From assembly GCF_000205165.1 (NCBI RefSeq), contig NZ_GL883880.1, positions 62,001 through 126,000 of the forward strand: DNA of 64,000 bases, in the 5' to 3' direction. Shown here piece after piece: positions 55,073 to 63,980 of the stretch (positions are counted from its first letter, which is position 1; every line of letters begins with the position of its first letter). The notes beneath the pieces are model-generated. The model saw only the letters and a list, made by a program, of their open reading frames with translations. It made no database searches and had not been told where the DNA came from. The DNA is from Paraprevotella xylaniphila YIT 11841. GTDB taxonomy: Bacteria; Bacteroidota; Bacteroidia; Bacteroidales; Bacteroidaceae. A program made the translations under genes and the position numbers.

Positions 55073-55702
55073 TCACCAGTAACGGTCTTCCGCATCCCCG
55101 TAGAGAGCCACCACCCGGTCGGCGTCCTTTTTCTTCTTCGCCCGCAGGTAGCTCACCGAGATGTTCTTGTCCGTGTAATACTGCACGAGGTTGCGGTACT
55201 CCAGCAGCCGCTTGTAGCTCTGGTCGATGATCGCCAGCCGTTCGGCGTCCGAGAGCGACATCCCCGTCACGTTCACCACGTTCTTCAGGTCTTGCAGGAT
55301 GTCCGCACTCTCGCTCAGCAGCTTGGCGTACCCGAACGAGATGGTTTCCAGCTCGTCCGGCGTGTAGTTCGGGTCGCCCAGCATCTTCTGGTAGTTGCGC
55401 ACGTAGATTTCCGAGATGTCCGCCACCAGCCCGATGGACTTCTTCACCTTCACGCCGCCTTTCACCACGTCGTGCACCGCCTTGAGCGCATCGTAATACT
55501 TCCGCCCCTGCTCGAATATCTTCGCCGTCTCCCTGAAGCCATCCAGCGTGTGCTGTGCGGTGGCGGAGGTCTCCACCATCTCCTTAGCCGTGTTGATGAT
55601 GCCCTGCGCCAGATTGCCGGGGTCGTGTACGACCCATTGGGCGTTGGCCGCACCTGCCGTCAGGCACGCCACGCCCAGAATGATTGCCTTTATCGTTCTC
55701 AT
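55073..55702 (-). CDS. traI: conjugal transfer protein TraI (DUF4141)
   Basis: 209 residues. Signal peptide MRTIKAIILGVACLTAGAANAQ and a helical mature domain (EMVETSATAQHTLDGFRETAKIFEQGRKYYDALKAVHDVVKGG); the DUF4141 family. VirB5-like role inferred. 49 bases to traJ. Confidence 0.88.
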   Translation of the reverse strand: MRTIKAIILGVACLTAGAANAQWVVHDPGNLAQGIINTAKEMVETSATAQHTLDGFRETAKIFEQGRKYYDALKAVHDVVKGGVKVKKSIGLVADISEIYVRNYQKMLGDPNYTPDELETISFGYAKLLSESADILQDLKNVVNVTGMSLSDAERLAIIDQSYKRLLEYRNLVQYYTDKNISVSYLRAKKKKDADRVVALYGDAEDRYW

Positions 55703-55706
55703 GTCC

Positions 55707-56069
55707 TTACTGTTTTAGGGTTCCGTCACTCTTTCTCCTGTACTCTCCGCCCGGCGACAGCCGGATGCGGTCTTTCTCCCGGTCATAGTCCATCATCACG
55801 GCGAAGCCCGTCTCGATGAACAGCACCCCTTCCGTTTCCCGGACGAGGTAGGTCTCCGCTTCACTGCCGCCCTTGTGGTTTCTGTGCATGACCGTTACAC
55901 GGTACTTGCCGTCCTCTTCCCAGAGGGTGAAGGGCGGCTTGCCGCCCGTGCTGACCCACTCGCCGCACATCTTTTCCAACCGTTCCGCATTTGTCTCCTT
56001 GCAGGAAATGACAAACGCCAGCGCCACTGTTACCGCCGACAGCAGCAGGATTAAATTCAATCGTCTCAT
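55707..56069 (-). CDS. TraH-like lipoprotein (DUF3876)
   Basis: 120 residues from the ATG at 56069 (MRRLNLILLLSAVTVALAFVISC, lipobox Cys23). DUF3876 domain with CGEWVSTGGKPPFTLWEEDGKYRVTVMHR. The frame is open further up to 56135, but that adds a segment before the signal. Small gene between traI and traG in CTnDOT-type operons. Confidence 0.82.
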   Translation of the reverse strand: MRRLNLILLLSAVTVALAFVISCKETNAERLEKMCGEWVSTGGKPPFTLWEEDGKYRVTVMHRNHKGGSEAETYLVRETEGVLFIETGFAVMMDYDREKDRIRLSPGGEYRRKSDGTLKQ

Positions 56070-56114
56070 CTTGATTCTGTTTTTTAAAGTTTTACAAAAT
56101 TTTATTCTCTCCAT

Positions 56115-56258
56115 TCCGTTTAGCCGTTTGTACATCCAGCCGTTTAGCCAGCCAACCGTTTAACTGTTTAACCGTTTAGCCGTTTGGTCAGTCATCCGAC
56201 CCTTCAGCCGTTCGTCCGGTCAATCAACCACCCGTCCGGCAGCCTGTCCGCCGCTCCC
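56115..56258. repeat. degenerate CCGTTTAGC tandem tract 1
   Basis: The traG to DUF3876 gap is filled by short imperfect units, mostly CCGTTTAGC, CCGTTTAAC or CCGTTCGTCC type. Not coding in any frame with family character. A second tract occurs before traA. Confidence 0.75.
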
Positions 56259-56276
56259 AGTTAGCACATCGGTACA

Positions 56277-58778
56277 TTATTTATACTTCGTCTCCGCCAG
56301 CCGCTTGATGGCAAGCTCCAAATCCCCGCCCAGCTCTTCCGCCAGTGCGAACACCTCCGTCTTCTCGCTCTCCTCGGTGGTATAGGTCAGGTACTCGGCA
56401 GCCGATACCTCCGTGGCATACACCGCCGACTGCACCCCGTTCAGACCGATCCAGACCTCCTTGTACTTCCGTCCGGGATGGTTGGCGAGGTTGATGGAGA
56501 GTATCTGCGACTTCTCCTTGTCCGTCAGACCGAGCATCGACTGGATGCCGTCGAACTTGTTCATGTACTTCTTCTGGTCGAGCAGGATCTTGCAGTCCGA
56601 GTTGGTGATGATAGCCTCCTTCACGATGGGGGACGAGATGATGTCGTCCACCTCCTGCGTGACGACAATCGCCTCGCCGAAATATTTCCTGACGGTCTTG
56701 TACATGTACTTCAAATATTCTGACATACTCGGCGAGGAAAGGGCTTTCCAAGCCTCCTCGCAGATCAGCATCTTCCGCACCCCTTTCAGGCGGCGCAGCT
56801 TGTTGATGAAGGCTTCCATGATGATGATCGTAACCACGGGAAACAGCTCGGCATTATCTTTTATACTGTCAATTTCAAATACGATGAACCGCTTGTGCAG
56901 CAGGTCGATGTTCTCGTTCGAGTTCAGCAGGAAGTCGTAGCGTCCGCCCTTGTAATACTGCCTGAGCGTGGTCAGGAAGTTGTCGATGTTGAAGTCCTTC
57001 CGGCTCACCTTGATGTCCCTTGCAGCCAGCTCCTTCCGGTAATCGTTCAGCATGTACTCGTAGAAGGTGTCGAACGAGGGGACGATGTCCCGGTTCTGCT
57101 GTATCCGGCGGATGTACGCCGATACCGCACTGCCCAGCTCGCCGCTCTCCGTCTTCGTGATTTTCTCGTCCTCGCCCTTCCACAGTGCCAGCAGCAGCGT
57201 CTTGATGCTGTCCTTCTTCTCCACGCTGAACTTGTAGTCGTCCGTGAAGAAGGGGTTGAAGCTGATGGGCTTCTCCTCCGTGTACGTGTAGTAAATCCCG
57301 TCCTCGCCCTTGGTCTTGCGGTGGATCAGCTCGCACAGCCCTTGGTACGAGTTGCCCGTGTCGATCAGCACGATGTGGCTGTTTTGCTCGTAATACTGGC
57401 GCACGAGGTGGTTCATGAAGAACGACTTGCCGCTTCCGCTCGGACCGAGGACAAACTTGTTGCGGTTCGAGATCACCCCTTTCTTCATCGGCAGGTCGCT
57501 GATGTCCAAATGCAGCGGTCTGCCCGTCATCCTGTCCGCCATCTTGATGCCGAAGGGCGAGAGCGAGTCCTTGTAGTTCGTCTCCTCGGTGAAGAAGCAC
57601 AGGGCTTGCGGGATGAACGTGTAGAAGCTCTCCTCGAAGGGGAAGTCCCCCTCGTTGCCCGGTATCGCCGCCCAAAAGAGCGTGGGCACGTCCACCGTGT
57701 TGTGCCTCGGCTTGCACTCCATCAGGGCGAGCTGGCTGCCCACCTCGTTCTTGATGCGCCTGAGTTCCTCCCGGTCGTCGCTCCATGCCATCACGTTGCA
57801 GTGGCAGCGCACCGAGGTCAGCCCTTTCGAGTGCGCCTCGTTCAGGTATTCCTCGATCCAAGCCTTGTTGATCTGGTTGGAGCGGGAGTAGCGGGAGAGC
57901 GAGTGCATGTTCCGGGCGGTCTGCTCGAAGCGTTTCAGGTTCTCCCCGTGGTCGTCGATGAAGATGTACTGGTTGTAGCAGTGGTTGCAGTCCAGCAGCA
58001 AGCCCACCGGGGCGGCGAACGACAGGCGGCAGTCCGAGCGGTCGGTCGAGAGCCGCTCGTAGCGGCTGTCAGTCGCCACCTTGCCCGGCAGGTCTTCCGT
58101 GTCCGAGAGGGTGTGCAGGCAGAGGATGTCGTCGCCGATGCGCATCTCCTCCGGGTTCAACTGGATGTCCTTCAGCACCGTCGTGTCGTGCTGCGAGAGC
58201 GAGAGGTACTTCTCCACGATGCCCGCCGCCGTTTCCGTCCCGGTGATCTCGTCCGTCGTGAGGCGGCGCAGCGTAACGAAACCGCTGTCGTTCATGATCT
58301 TCTCGAACTGCCCGACGGCTTCGAGGAACCTCGTAACCGTCTCCCGGTCCTCTATCTCCTTGGGGACAAGCCTGCCCTTGCAGAGGGTGGAGAACGTGCT
58401 TTCCTGACGGCTCCGCACCTTCGTGGTCTTGGTCAGGAACAGATAGCAGGTGTGCGAGAGGAACGGGCGTTCGTTGAAGTGCCTCTCAAAGCTCCGGCTC
58501 AGGAAGCTCAGGTCGTCCCTGTCCGTTTCCGGCCGGTACTTCTCTTCGATGAAGAAGTCCTGCTTGTGTACGATGGAATACTCCGGCAGCACCTTCACCG
58601 CCTTGTGCCAAGCCGAGTGGATCGCCTCGTACTCGCTCCCCGTAACGGAGAATAGTTCCGGCAGTTCCACCCTGAAGGCGACCGTCACGTCCGCCTCCTT
58701 GCTCACGATGCAGCCGTTCTCCACCGCCAGCAGCGGGAACTTGCTTTCGAGCGTCGCCGCTTTCATTACGTTTTTCAT
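56277..58778 (-). CDS. traG: conjugation ATPase TraG (VirB4-like)
   Basis: 833 residues. Walker A GPSGSGKSF with Lys451, Walker B-like segment (RRLKGVRKMLICEEAWKAL), and VirB4-family N-terminal domain with FEVELPELFS-type start. Energises pilus/pore assembly. Start MKNVMKAATLESKF overlaps the traF stop by four bases. Normal length. Confidence 0.95.
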   Translation of the reverse strand: MKNVMKAATLESKFPLLAVENGCIVSKEADVTVAFRVELPELFSVTGSEYEAIHSAWHKAVKVLPEYSIVHKQDFFIEEKYRPETDRDDLSFLSRSFERHFNERPFLSHTCYLFLTKTTKVRSRQESTFSTLCKGRLVPKEIEDRETVTRFLEAVGQFEKIMNDSGFVTLRRLTTDEITGTETAAGIVEKYLSLSQHDTTVLKDIQLNPEEMRIGDDILCLHTLSDTEDLPGKVATDSRYERLSTDRSDCRLSFAAPVGLLLDCNHCYNQYIFIDDHGENLKRFEQTARNMHSLSRYSRSNQINKAWIEEYLNEAHSKGLTSVRCHCNVMAWSDDREELRRIKNEVGSQLALMECKPRHNTVDVPTLFWAAIPGNEGDFPFEESFYTFIPQALCFFTEETNYKDSLSPFGIKMADRMTGRPLHLDISDLPMKKGVISNRNKFVLGPSGSGKSFFMNHLVRQYYEQNSHIVLIDTGNSYQGLCELIHRKTKGEDGIYYTYTEEKPISFNPFFTDDYKFSVEKKDSIKTLLLALWKGEDEKITKTESGELGSAVSAYIRRIQQNRDIVPSFDTFYEYMLNDYRKELAARDIKVSRKDFNIDNFLTTLRQYYKGGRYDFLLNSNENIDLLHKRFIVFEIDSIKDNAELFPVVTIIIMEAFINKLRRLKGVRKMLICEEAWKALSSPSMSEYLKYMYKTVRKYFGEAIVVTQEVDDIISSPIVKEAIITNSDCKILLDQKKYMNKFDGIQSMLGLTDKEKSQILSINLANHPGRKYKEVWIGLNGVQSAVYATEVSAAEYLTYTTEESEKTEVFALAEELGGDLELAIKRLAETKYK

Positions 58779-59098
58779 TCTTGCCAGTGTTTAAAGATAA
58801 ATAATCGGGGGATTTTCAGCCGGTTCACCACGTACCTCGGATGCCGCCTGCGGGCGGCTGCCTTCATCAGCCCGTGCGTGCCGTACCGGGCGTTCAGCCG
58901 GAAGGTCAGCCATACCAGCAGCGTAGCCGAAGCCACGCCGAAGCCGATGCACACCCACTGGTTCACGCCCGCCATGTACAGGATGACGAACACCACGAAC
59001 ACGGCGAGCAGACCGCCGCAGAAGATGAAGAGGTACTGGCTTTCCAGCCCCTTGAACTCCACGTTCCTGCCGATCCCCTTATTGATTTCCATGTCCAT
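58775..59098 (-). CDS. traF: conjugal transfer protein TraF (DUF4133)
   Basis: 107 residues with two helices (YLFIFCGGLLAVFVVFVILYM and VCIGFGVASATLLVWLTF); VirB3-like. Start MDMEINKGIGR. Confidence 0.92.
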   Translation of the reverse strand: MDMEINKGIGRNVEFKGLESQYLFIFCGGLLAVFVVFVILYMAGVNQWVCIGFGVASATLLVWLTFRLNARYGTHGLMKAAARRRHPRYVVNRLKIPRLFIFKHWQE

Positions 59099-59109
59099 AG
59101 TCCGCTGTT

Positions 59110-59409
59110 TTACAGGAAGAACGAACGCAGGATGGTAGCCGCCACGATCAGGAAGATGCAGGCTCCGAACCAGCTCGCCGCCGTCTTCGACGTGTCGGGG
59201 TCGCCGGAGCTGAACTTCCCATATACTTTCACCCCGCCGATCAAGCCGACCACCGCACCGATGGCGTAAATCAGTTTCGTCCCCGGCTCGAAATACGAGG
59301 TGACCATCTGCGTGGCTTCGGTGATGCCCGCCTGCCCGTTTCCCTGCGCCATTGCGCCCACGGCAGCCAGTATGCAGGCCGCCGTGAATAAGATTCTCTT
59401 TTGTCTCAT
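59110..59409 (-). CDS. traE: conjugal transfer protein TraE (DUF4134)
   Basis: 99 residues. Signal peptide ending AMAQ, then two helices (LIYAIGAVVGLIGGVKVYG and WFGACIFLIVAATILRSFF); VirB2-like pilin candidate. 11 bases before traF. Confidence 0.92.
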   Translation of the reverse strand: MRQKRILFTAACILAAVGAMAQGNGQAGITEATQMVTSYFEPGTKLIYAIGAVVGLIGGVKVYGKFSSGDPDTSKTAASWFGACIFLIVAATILRSFFL

Positions 59410-59427
59410 TTGTCTTTAAAATTTTAA

Positions 59428-60015
59428 TTAAACATTATGGTTGTCCATCAGCCGGGCGACACGCTCACGTGCGCCCTCGAACTCGTCCAGCATCGCCTCC
59501 CAGATGTCCGACCCCATCACGGACGGCAGCACCTCACGGGCTTCCCGCTCCGCCTTTTCGTCCGCATTGTCCGACACCAGTACCCGGCGCACCTTTTTCA
59601 GGTCATCGAAGGAGTACCCCGTGGCGAAGTCGGGGTTGCCGTCCGGGTAATAAGCCCCTAATTCCTCTTCCTCCTCCAGTTCCCGGATCTCCTCCGGCGT
59701 GGGTTCATAGTCCGTCTCCTCCTCGTCCTCCTCCGGCTCGATGTCGGAGTAGTCCGCCCCGTCGTCCTCCGCTGCGGGTTCGTCCACGGCTCCGGCTGCC
59801 GCTTCCTCCCCGTCCTCCGCTCCGAAGGGCAGGTAGGTGCTTTCGCCCATGACCGTGTACGGCTCGCCCGGTTGCCCCGGTTCCTTTCCCGTTCCCTCCG
59901 TGTCTTCGTCCGTCTCCGCTGTCCCGAATATCCCGGCGATGTCCTGCCGGTAGTATTTCCACAGCACGGCGAGGTAATAGAGCAGCAGGACGGTGAGTGA
60001 TAATTTCAGTATCAT
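59428..60015 (-). CDS. traD: TraD-like protein
   Basis: 195 residues. N-terminal helix (MILKLSLTVLLLYYLAVLWKY), a very acidic low-complexity middle (EEDEEETDYEPTPEEIRELEEEEELG) and a C-terminal helical part (ASDNADEKAEREAREVLPSVMGSDIW-like). By position between DUF3408 and traE it is TraD-like; the name is not certain. Confidence 0.72.
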   Translation of the reverse strand: MILKLSLTVLLLYYLAVLWKYYRQDIAGIFGTAETDEDTEGTGKEPGQPGEPYTVMGESTYLPFGAEDGEEAAAGAVDEPAAEDDGADYSDIEPEEDEEETDYEPTPEEIRELEEEEELGAYYPDGNPDFATGYSFDDLKKVRRVLVSDNADEKAEREAREVLPSVMGSDIWEAMLDEFEGARERVARLMDNHNV

Positions 60016-60034
60016 GCCGTTTCCTCCTTCCTTT

Positions 60035-60439
60035 TTAAAAGAGGTTCTCCAGTTTCCCGGCGTATGCCGCCTCGATCTCCTCCCGGTATTGCTCGAAGTG
60101 CTGCGCCAGCACGTTGTCGATGTATGCCGAGAGCGACACCTTGCCGCCCGTCAGCATCACCGAGATTTTGGCGATGCGCTCGTGGTATTCACGGCGCACA
60201 TAGACCGGCTTGCCGTAACGGGCGGGGATGTCCATGCCTTTGAGGAAGGTCGTCTCGTAGTCCGCCTGCCTTCCCTTGCGCCGTCTTGTCTCCGCCGCCT
60301 TCCCTTCCTGCGCCTTCTCCACCGGCACGGCGGTTTCCTCCTTTCCGGTTCCCGGTTCTCCCGTTCCTGCCGCCTCGCCCGCCATCATCCGCATCAGCAG
60401 CTCCTCGTCGATGGGCTTCTCATTCCGCTGCTTCTTCAT
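60035..60439 (-). CDS. DUF3408 transfer protein (TraB/TraC-like)
   Basis: 134 residues. Low-complexity N-terminus and a C-terminal DUF3408 domain (GKPVYVRREYHERIAKISVMLTGGKVSLSAYIDNVLAQHFEQY), ribbon-helix-helix-like. Overlaps the traA end by 20 bases. Possibly regulates or couples the ParA protein. Confidence 0.82.
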   Translation of the reverse strand: MKKQRNEKPIDEELLMRMMAGEAAGTGEPGTGKEETAVPVEKAQEGKAAETRRRKGRQADYETTFLKGMDIPARYGKPVYVRREYHERIAKISVMLTGGKVSLSAYIDNVLAQHFEQYREEIEAAYAGKLENLF

Positions 60440-61223
60440 AGCCTTCCAGTTTGAGGATGGTCGCTATCTCACGGGTCAGTTCGGGGATGCCGCTGCCTGC
60501 CAGCATCCGCCTGTCGGGAGCCAGCAGCGTGGAGCGGAACACCGTCCGTCCCGTGCCGTCCGCCTCCTTGCGGAAGCGTTTCGTGTCGGGGATGCGGGTT
60601 TGCAGCATCGGCAGCCCCATGTCGGCGACCACCTGCCCGTACTTCTCGTACAGCCCGCTCGTTTCCCGCTTGTCCACTTGGTTCCAGAAAAGGTAAAGCC
60701 CCTTCAGGCGGCTCGTCTCCTTGCCCAGCATCATCCGTTGCAGCACGTCGAGGAAGGAGAGCGTGCTCTCCAGTACCGCCTTGTCCGCACTCACCGGGGC
60801 GAAGATGTAGTCCATCTGTGCGATCGTGCGCAGGATGCCCGCCGAGTTCACCGTGCCCGGCAGGTCGAAGAAGAGCAGGTCGTAGCAGCCTTCCGCCGCC
60901 AGCTCCCTTGCCGTGTCGGGAGCTTGCTCCACCCGGCACTTGCGCACCGGATAGGCGGCACGCCCCGGCTGCCGCATCTGTTCGTAAGCCGCCCGTTTCA
61001 GGTATTCGTTCTCCAGTACCGCCCGGCTGTCCCGTTCCCGCATCTCGTACAGGCTGTACTGCGGGAAGTCGCAGTCGATCACCGCTAACGGACACCCCAA
61101 GCGGTAGTGCAGGTAGCCCGCCACCAGCACCGTGATAGCCGTCTTGCCGCTGCCGCCTTTCTGTGTGGCGAAAGCCACGTTCAATGTCTGTCTGTCCATA
61201 TCGTCATTCTGTTGGTTATTCAT
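60420..61223 (-). CDS. traA: ParA-family ATPase TraA
   Basis: 267 residues. Deviant Walker A KGGSGKTAIT near residue 19 (from MNNQQNDDMDRQTLN) and LLFFDLPGTVNSAG for the second ATP motif. First gene of the tra operon. Start at 61223 or 61199; the open frame to 61259 runs into the repeat tract and was not used. Confidence 0.88.
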   Translation of the reverse strand: MNNQQNDDMDRQTLNVAFATQKGGSGKTAITVLVAGYLHYRLGCPLAVIDCDFPQYSLYEMRERDSRAVLENEYLKRAAYEQMRQPGRAAYPVRKCRVEQAPDTARELAAEGCYDLLFFDLPGTVNSAGILRTIAQMDYIFAPVSADKAVLESTLSFLDVLQRMMLGKETSRLKGLYLFWNQVDKRETSGLYEKYGQVVADMGLPMLQTRIPDTKRFRKEADGTGRTVFRSTLLAPDRRMLAGSGIPELTREIATILKLEGYEEAAE

Positions 61224-61259
61224 CCGGCTGCCCGTGCAGCCGCTTCTCTGTTCACTCAA

Positions 61260-61955
61260 TCGGTCAGCTTTTCAGCCACTCTGCCGTTCATCCGTCCGTT
61301 CATCCGTTCAGGCATCCGGTCATACATTCAGCCCGGCATCCATCCAATCATCCGCCTGCCCGCTTGTCCGGCTGTCCAGCCGTTTGACCGTTTAGCCGTT
61401 TAGTCATTTAGCCGTTTGGCTGTTTAGCCAATCATCCGTCCGTTTATCCGGCAAGACCGTCAGCCGTTCGGCTGTCCGTCCGTTCGGCTGTCCGGTTGTT
61501 TCCTTGTCTATCCGGGCAGTCGTTTCACCGCTTCCACGGCGCAAAGGAATATCAAAATACCGGTAGTTTATCCGTTTGATTATCAGTGTGTCGTGCATTG
61601 TCTTTCCACCCGTAGGTTTGTCGCATCCGGGCATGGTGTCCGGACGGGAAAAGGGCTGTTACTTTGCAGGCGGAAACCAAAATGGAGTAAGAATGGAGAA
61701 GAGCGGCAACCGCCCGAGGGAGTGCCCCGGCACTCCGCAGCAGGCAAGGGCATCCCCAATCTGTCCGGCAGGACGGATTTTATTTTCAAACGAAAATGGC
61801 AAGTTGTGTGCTGCGGCACTCGAAATGAATTTCGTGCCTCACCACCACCTTGCCCCCTCGATGTGGCATCCCCCTCCGGAGTCGGGGGCTGCTCACGGGG
61901 GAGAGCCGTAGGCATACGGCGTTTTCAGACCATGTTTCACTTAAAATTTTACAGG
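61260..61955. other. 696-bp divergent tra/mob intergenic region
   Basis: Between divergent traA and the mobilization gene. Holds a second CCGTTT tract (61264-61520). After it, 61600-61955 has hairpin-forming stretches CCCCC ... GGGGG (61869-61888) and GCCGT ... ACGGC (61905-61920). Candidate oriT. No gene recognised. Confidence 0.45.
61264..61520. repeat. degenerate CCGTTTAGC tandem tract 2
   Basis: About 250 bases of imperfect 8-11-base units: CCGTTTAGC, CCGTTTGACC, CCGTTCATC, TCCGTCCGTT. Same character as tract 1 at 56115-56258. Confidence 0.75.
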
Positions 61956-62387
61956 ATGATGGACAATCAGAAGAAGTATGCGGGCAACCACGGGCGAAAG
62001 CCCAAGCCCGACAAGATGCGCCACCGCTACGTGTTCCGTCTGGACGACGGGGACAACGCCCGTTTCCTCGCGCTTTTCGACGAGTCGGGCAAGGCGACCA
62101 AGGCGGAGTTTATCGTTTCCGCACTTTTCGGCAGGGAGATTAAGGTCATTAAACTGGATAAGGGGACGCAGGATTTCTACATGCGCCTGACCACTTTCCA
62201 CTCGCAGTTCCGTGCCATAGGCACGAACTACAACCAATGCGTGCGTGCGCTCAAATCCAATTTCTCGGAGAAGAAAGCCCTCGCTTTCCTCTACAAGCTG
62301 GAGCGGCACACCCTCGAACTGGTCGAGTTGAGCAAGCGGATTTCCGCACTGGTGGAGGAGTTCCGGAGCAAATACCCCGTCCGATGA
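61956..62387 (+). CDS. mobilization protein, relaxosome accessory (MobA/MobC-like)
   Basis: 143 residues from the ATG at 61956 (MMDNQKKYAGNHGRKP; the second ATG is 3 bases on). Ribbon-helix-helix-like start with basic segments (KPDKMRHRYVFRLDDGDNARFLALFDESG) and a helical C-terminus. The ATGA overlap at 62384 joins it to the relaxase. Confidence 0.85.
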   Translation: MMDNQKKYAGNHGRKPKPDKMRHRYVFRLDDGDNARFLALFDESGKATKAEFIVSALFGREIKVIKLDKGTQDFYMRLTTFHSQFRAIGTNYNQCVRALKSNFSEKKALAFLYKLERHTLELVELSKRISALVEEFRSKYPVR

Positions 62388-63679
62388 TAGCCAAGATCTC
62401 GCACGGCAGCAGCCTGTACGGGGTGCTTGCCTACAACCAGATGAAGGTGGACGAACGGCACGCCGACGTGCTTTTCACCAGCCGGATTATCGAGCCGCAG
62501 GGCGATAACCCCTACACGATAGGGCATCTTTCCCGCTCGTTCGGTGACTACCTCACAGCCAACCGCAAGACCGAGAAACCCGTCCTGCACATCTCCCTCA
62601 ATCCCGACCCGAAGGATTGCTTGAGCGAGGAGCGGTTTGTCAGCTTGGCGGAGGAGTATATGCGGCGCATGGGCTTCGGCGACCAGCCCTATATCGTCTA
62701 TCGCCACAACGACATCGGGCGGGAGCACCTGCACATCGTCTCCGTCCGGGTGGACGAAACCGGGCGTGCCATTTCCGACAGCTACGAGCACGGGCGTTCG
62801 ATGAAGGTCTGCCGGGAGCTGGAACGGCAGTTCGGTCTTGTCCCGGCTACGCCCAAGCAGTGGAAGGAGGGGCTGCCCTTGTCGCCCGTCGGTTACGGGG
62901 ACGGCAACCTCAAGGGACAGTTGGCGGGAGTCATCCGCCCGCTTGCCCGGGAGTGGCGTTTCCGTACATTGGGCGAATACCGTGCCGTCCTTTCCCTTTA
63001 CGGCATCACGGTGGACGAGGTGAAGGGGGAATACGGCGGGCGGGAGTATCACGGCTTGACCTATTCGGCAACCGACAGGGAGGGCAACAAGGTCGGCAAG
63101 CCCTTCAAGTCCTCCGTGTTCGGCAAGGAGGCGGGCGTCGCAGCCCTCGAAAGGCGGATGCACAACGCTGTCGCATGGGAAAAGACCCACAAGGAGGTCG
63201 CCGCCGCCACCGCCGGAAAGGTTGCAGCCGCCATGCAGAGCGCAGGGCATGACCGGGCGCAGTTCGAGCGGGAACTCATGCGGCAGGGCATCGGCGTGGT
63301 ATTCCGTACCAACGATGCCGGGCGCATCTATGGGGCGACCTTCATCGACCATGCCGCCAAAGCCGTCTTCAACGGCTCCCGTCTGGGCAAGGAGTTTTCC
63401 GCAGGCGTGTTCAACGACCTTTTCGCCGGACAGGAAGGTATTCATCTGCCGCAACTCTCCGCCGGAGTGGAACATCCCACCCGGCAGCAGGAGCATACGG
63501 GCGCATCCCAATGGGACGGACACGATACCGGCTACCGTCCCGACCACAAGGACGGCACCACCCAGAACGTGGCGGCCGCCTTCAACCTCTTTGCCCCCGT
63601 ACCCTGCGGAGCGTCCGACGACCAGCCCGTACCGCCCCGAAAAAGAAAGAAAAAACGCAAGTACGGCAGGCAACAATAA
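62384..63679 (+). CDS. relaxase / mobilization nuclease
   Basis: 431 residues. Relaxase N-terminal domain with MIAKISHGSSLYGVLAYN (candidate nucleophile Tyr in the first 20 residues), and the metal triad His108, His115, His117 (YRHND and REHLHIV). C-terminal half is basic, ending KKRKKKRKYGRQQ. Nicks at oriT for transfer of the element. Overlaps the preceding gene by four bases. Its 3' end is 35 bases before repeat copy 2. Confidence 0.92.
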   Translation: MIAKISHGSSLYGVLAYNQMKVDERHADVLFTSRIIEPQGDNPYTIGHLSRSFGDYLTANRKTEKPVLHISLNPDPKDCLSEERFVSLAEEYMRRMGFGDQPYIVYRHNDIGREHLHIVSVRVDETGRAISDSYEHGRSMKVCRELERQFGLVPATPKQWKEGLPLSPVGYGDGNLKGQLAGVIRPLAREWRFRTLGEYRAVLSLYGITVDEVKGEYGGREYHGLTYSATDREGNKVGKPFKSSVFGKEAGVAALERRMHNAVAWEKTHKEVAAATAGKVAAAMQSAGHDRAQFERELMRQGIGVVFRTNDAGRIYGATFIDHAAKAVFNGSRLGKEFSAGVFNDLFAGQEGIHLPQLSAGVEHPTRQQEHTGASQWDGHDTGYRPDHKDGTTQNVAAAFNLFAPVPCGASDDQPVPPRKRKKKRKYGRQQ

Positions 63680-63714
63680 AGAACAAAAAGATAGCATTAA
63701 CCAAGCAACCATCC

Positions 63715-63980
63715 GCATGGCACACCGACCTCATTTTCGCAGCGTAAAGCGAACGACCGGAGTGTAGCGTTAAAAAGAAAAAGCTGTTTGAGCGAAGCGA
63801 AAAGTCCGTTTAAGTGAGAGCAGAGCCAAACTTGTTTGGGCTATGCCGAACGTAGGACTTTCGCCGTAGGCAATTCTTTTTCTTTAGCGAAACGCAGGAA
63901 GAGAGTAGCGGAGAAAATGCAGTCTTGACTTTTTCTTTTTGGTATCTTTTTCTTTTGTCTTGACACAAAAGAAAAAGTAC
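63715..63980 (+). repeat. long intergenic repeat, copy 2 (with insert)
   Basis: 266 bases, matching 50308-50501 except for about 70 extra bases that themselves form an inverted repeat (GCGAAAAGTCC ... GGACTTTCGC). The end hairpin TTTTTCTTTTGT ... ACAAAAGAAAAA is the same. Beyond it a possible gene start (ATG at 63981) is cut by the window. Confidence 0.85.

Noticed and set aside
56895-58655. 586-codon open frame on the plus strand
   Set aside because: Shadow of traG; valine/arginine-rich without domain.
61264-61520. short repeats resembling a CRISPR array
   Set aside because: Units of 8-11 bases without spacers of constant length; not CRISPR, and no cas genes.
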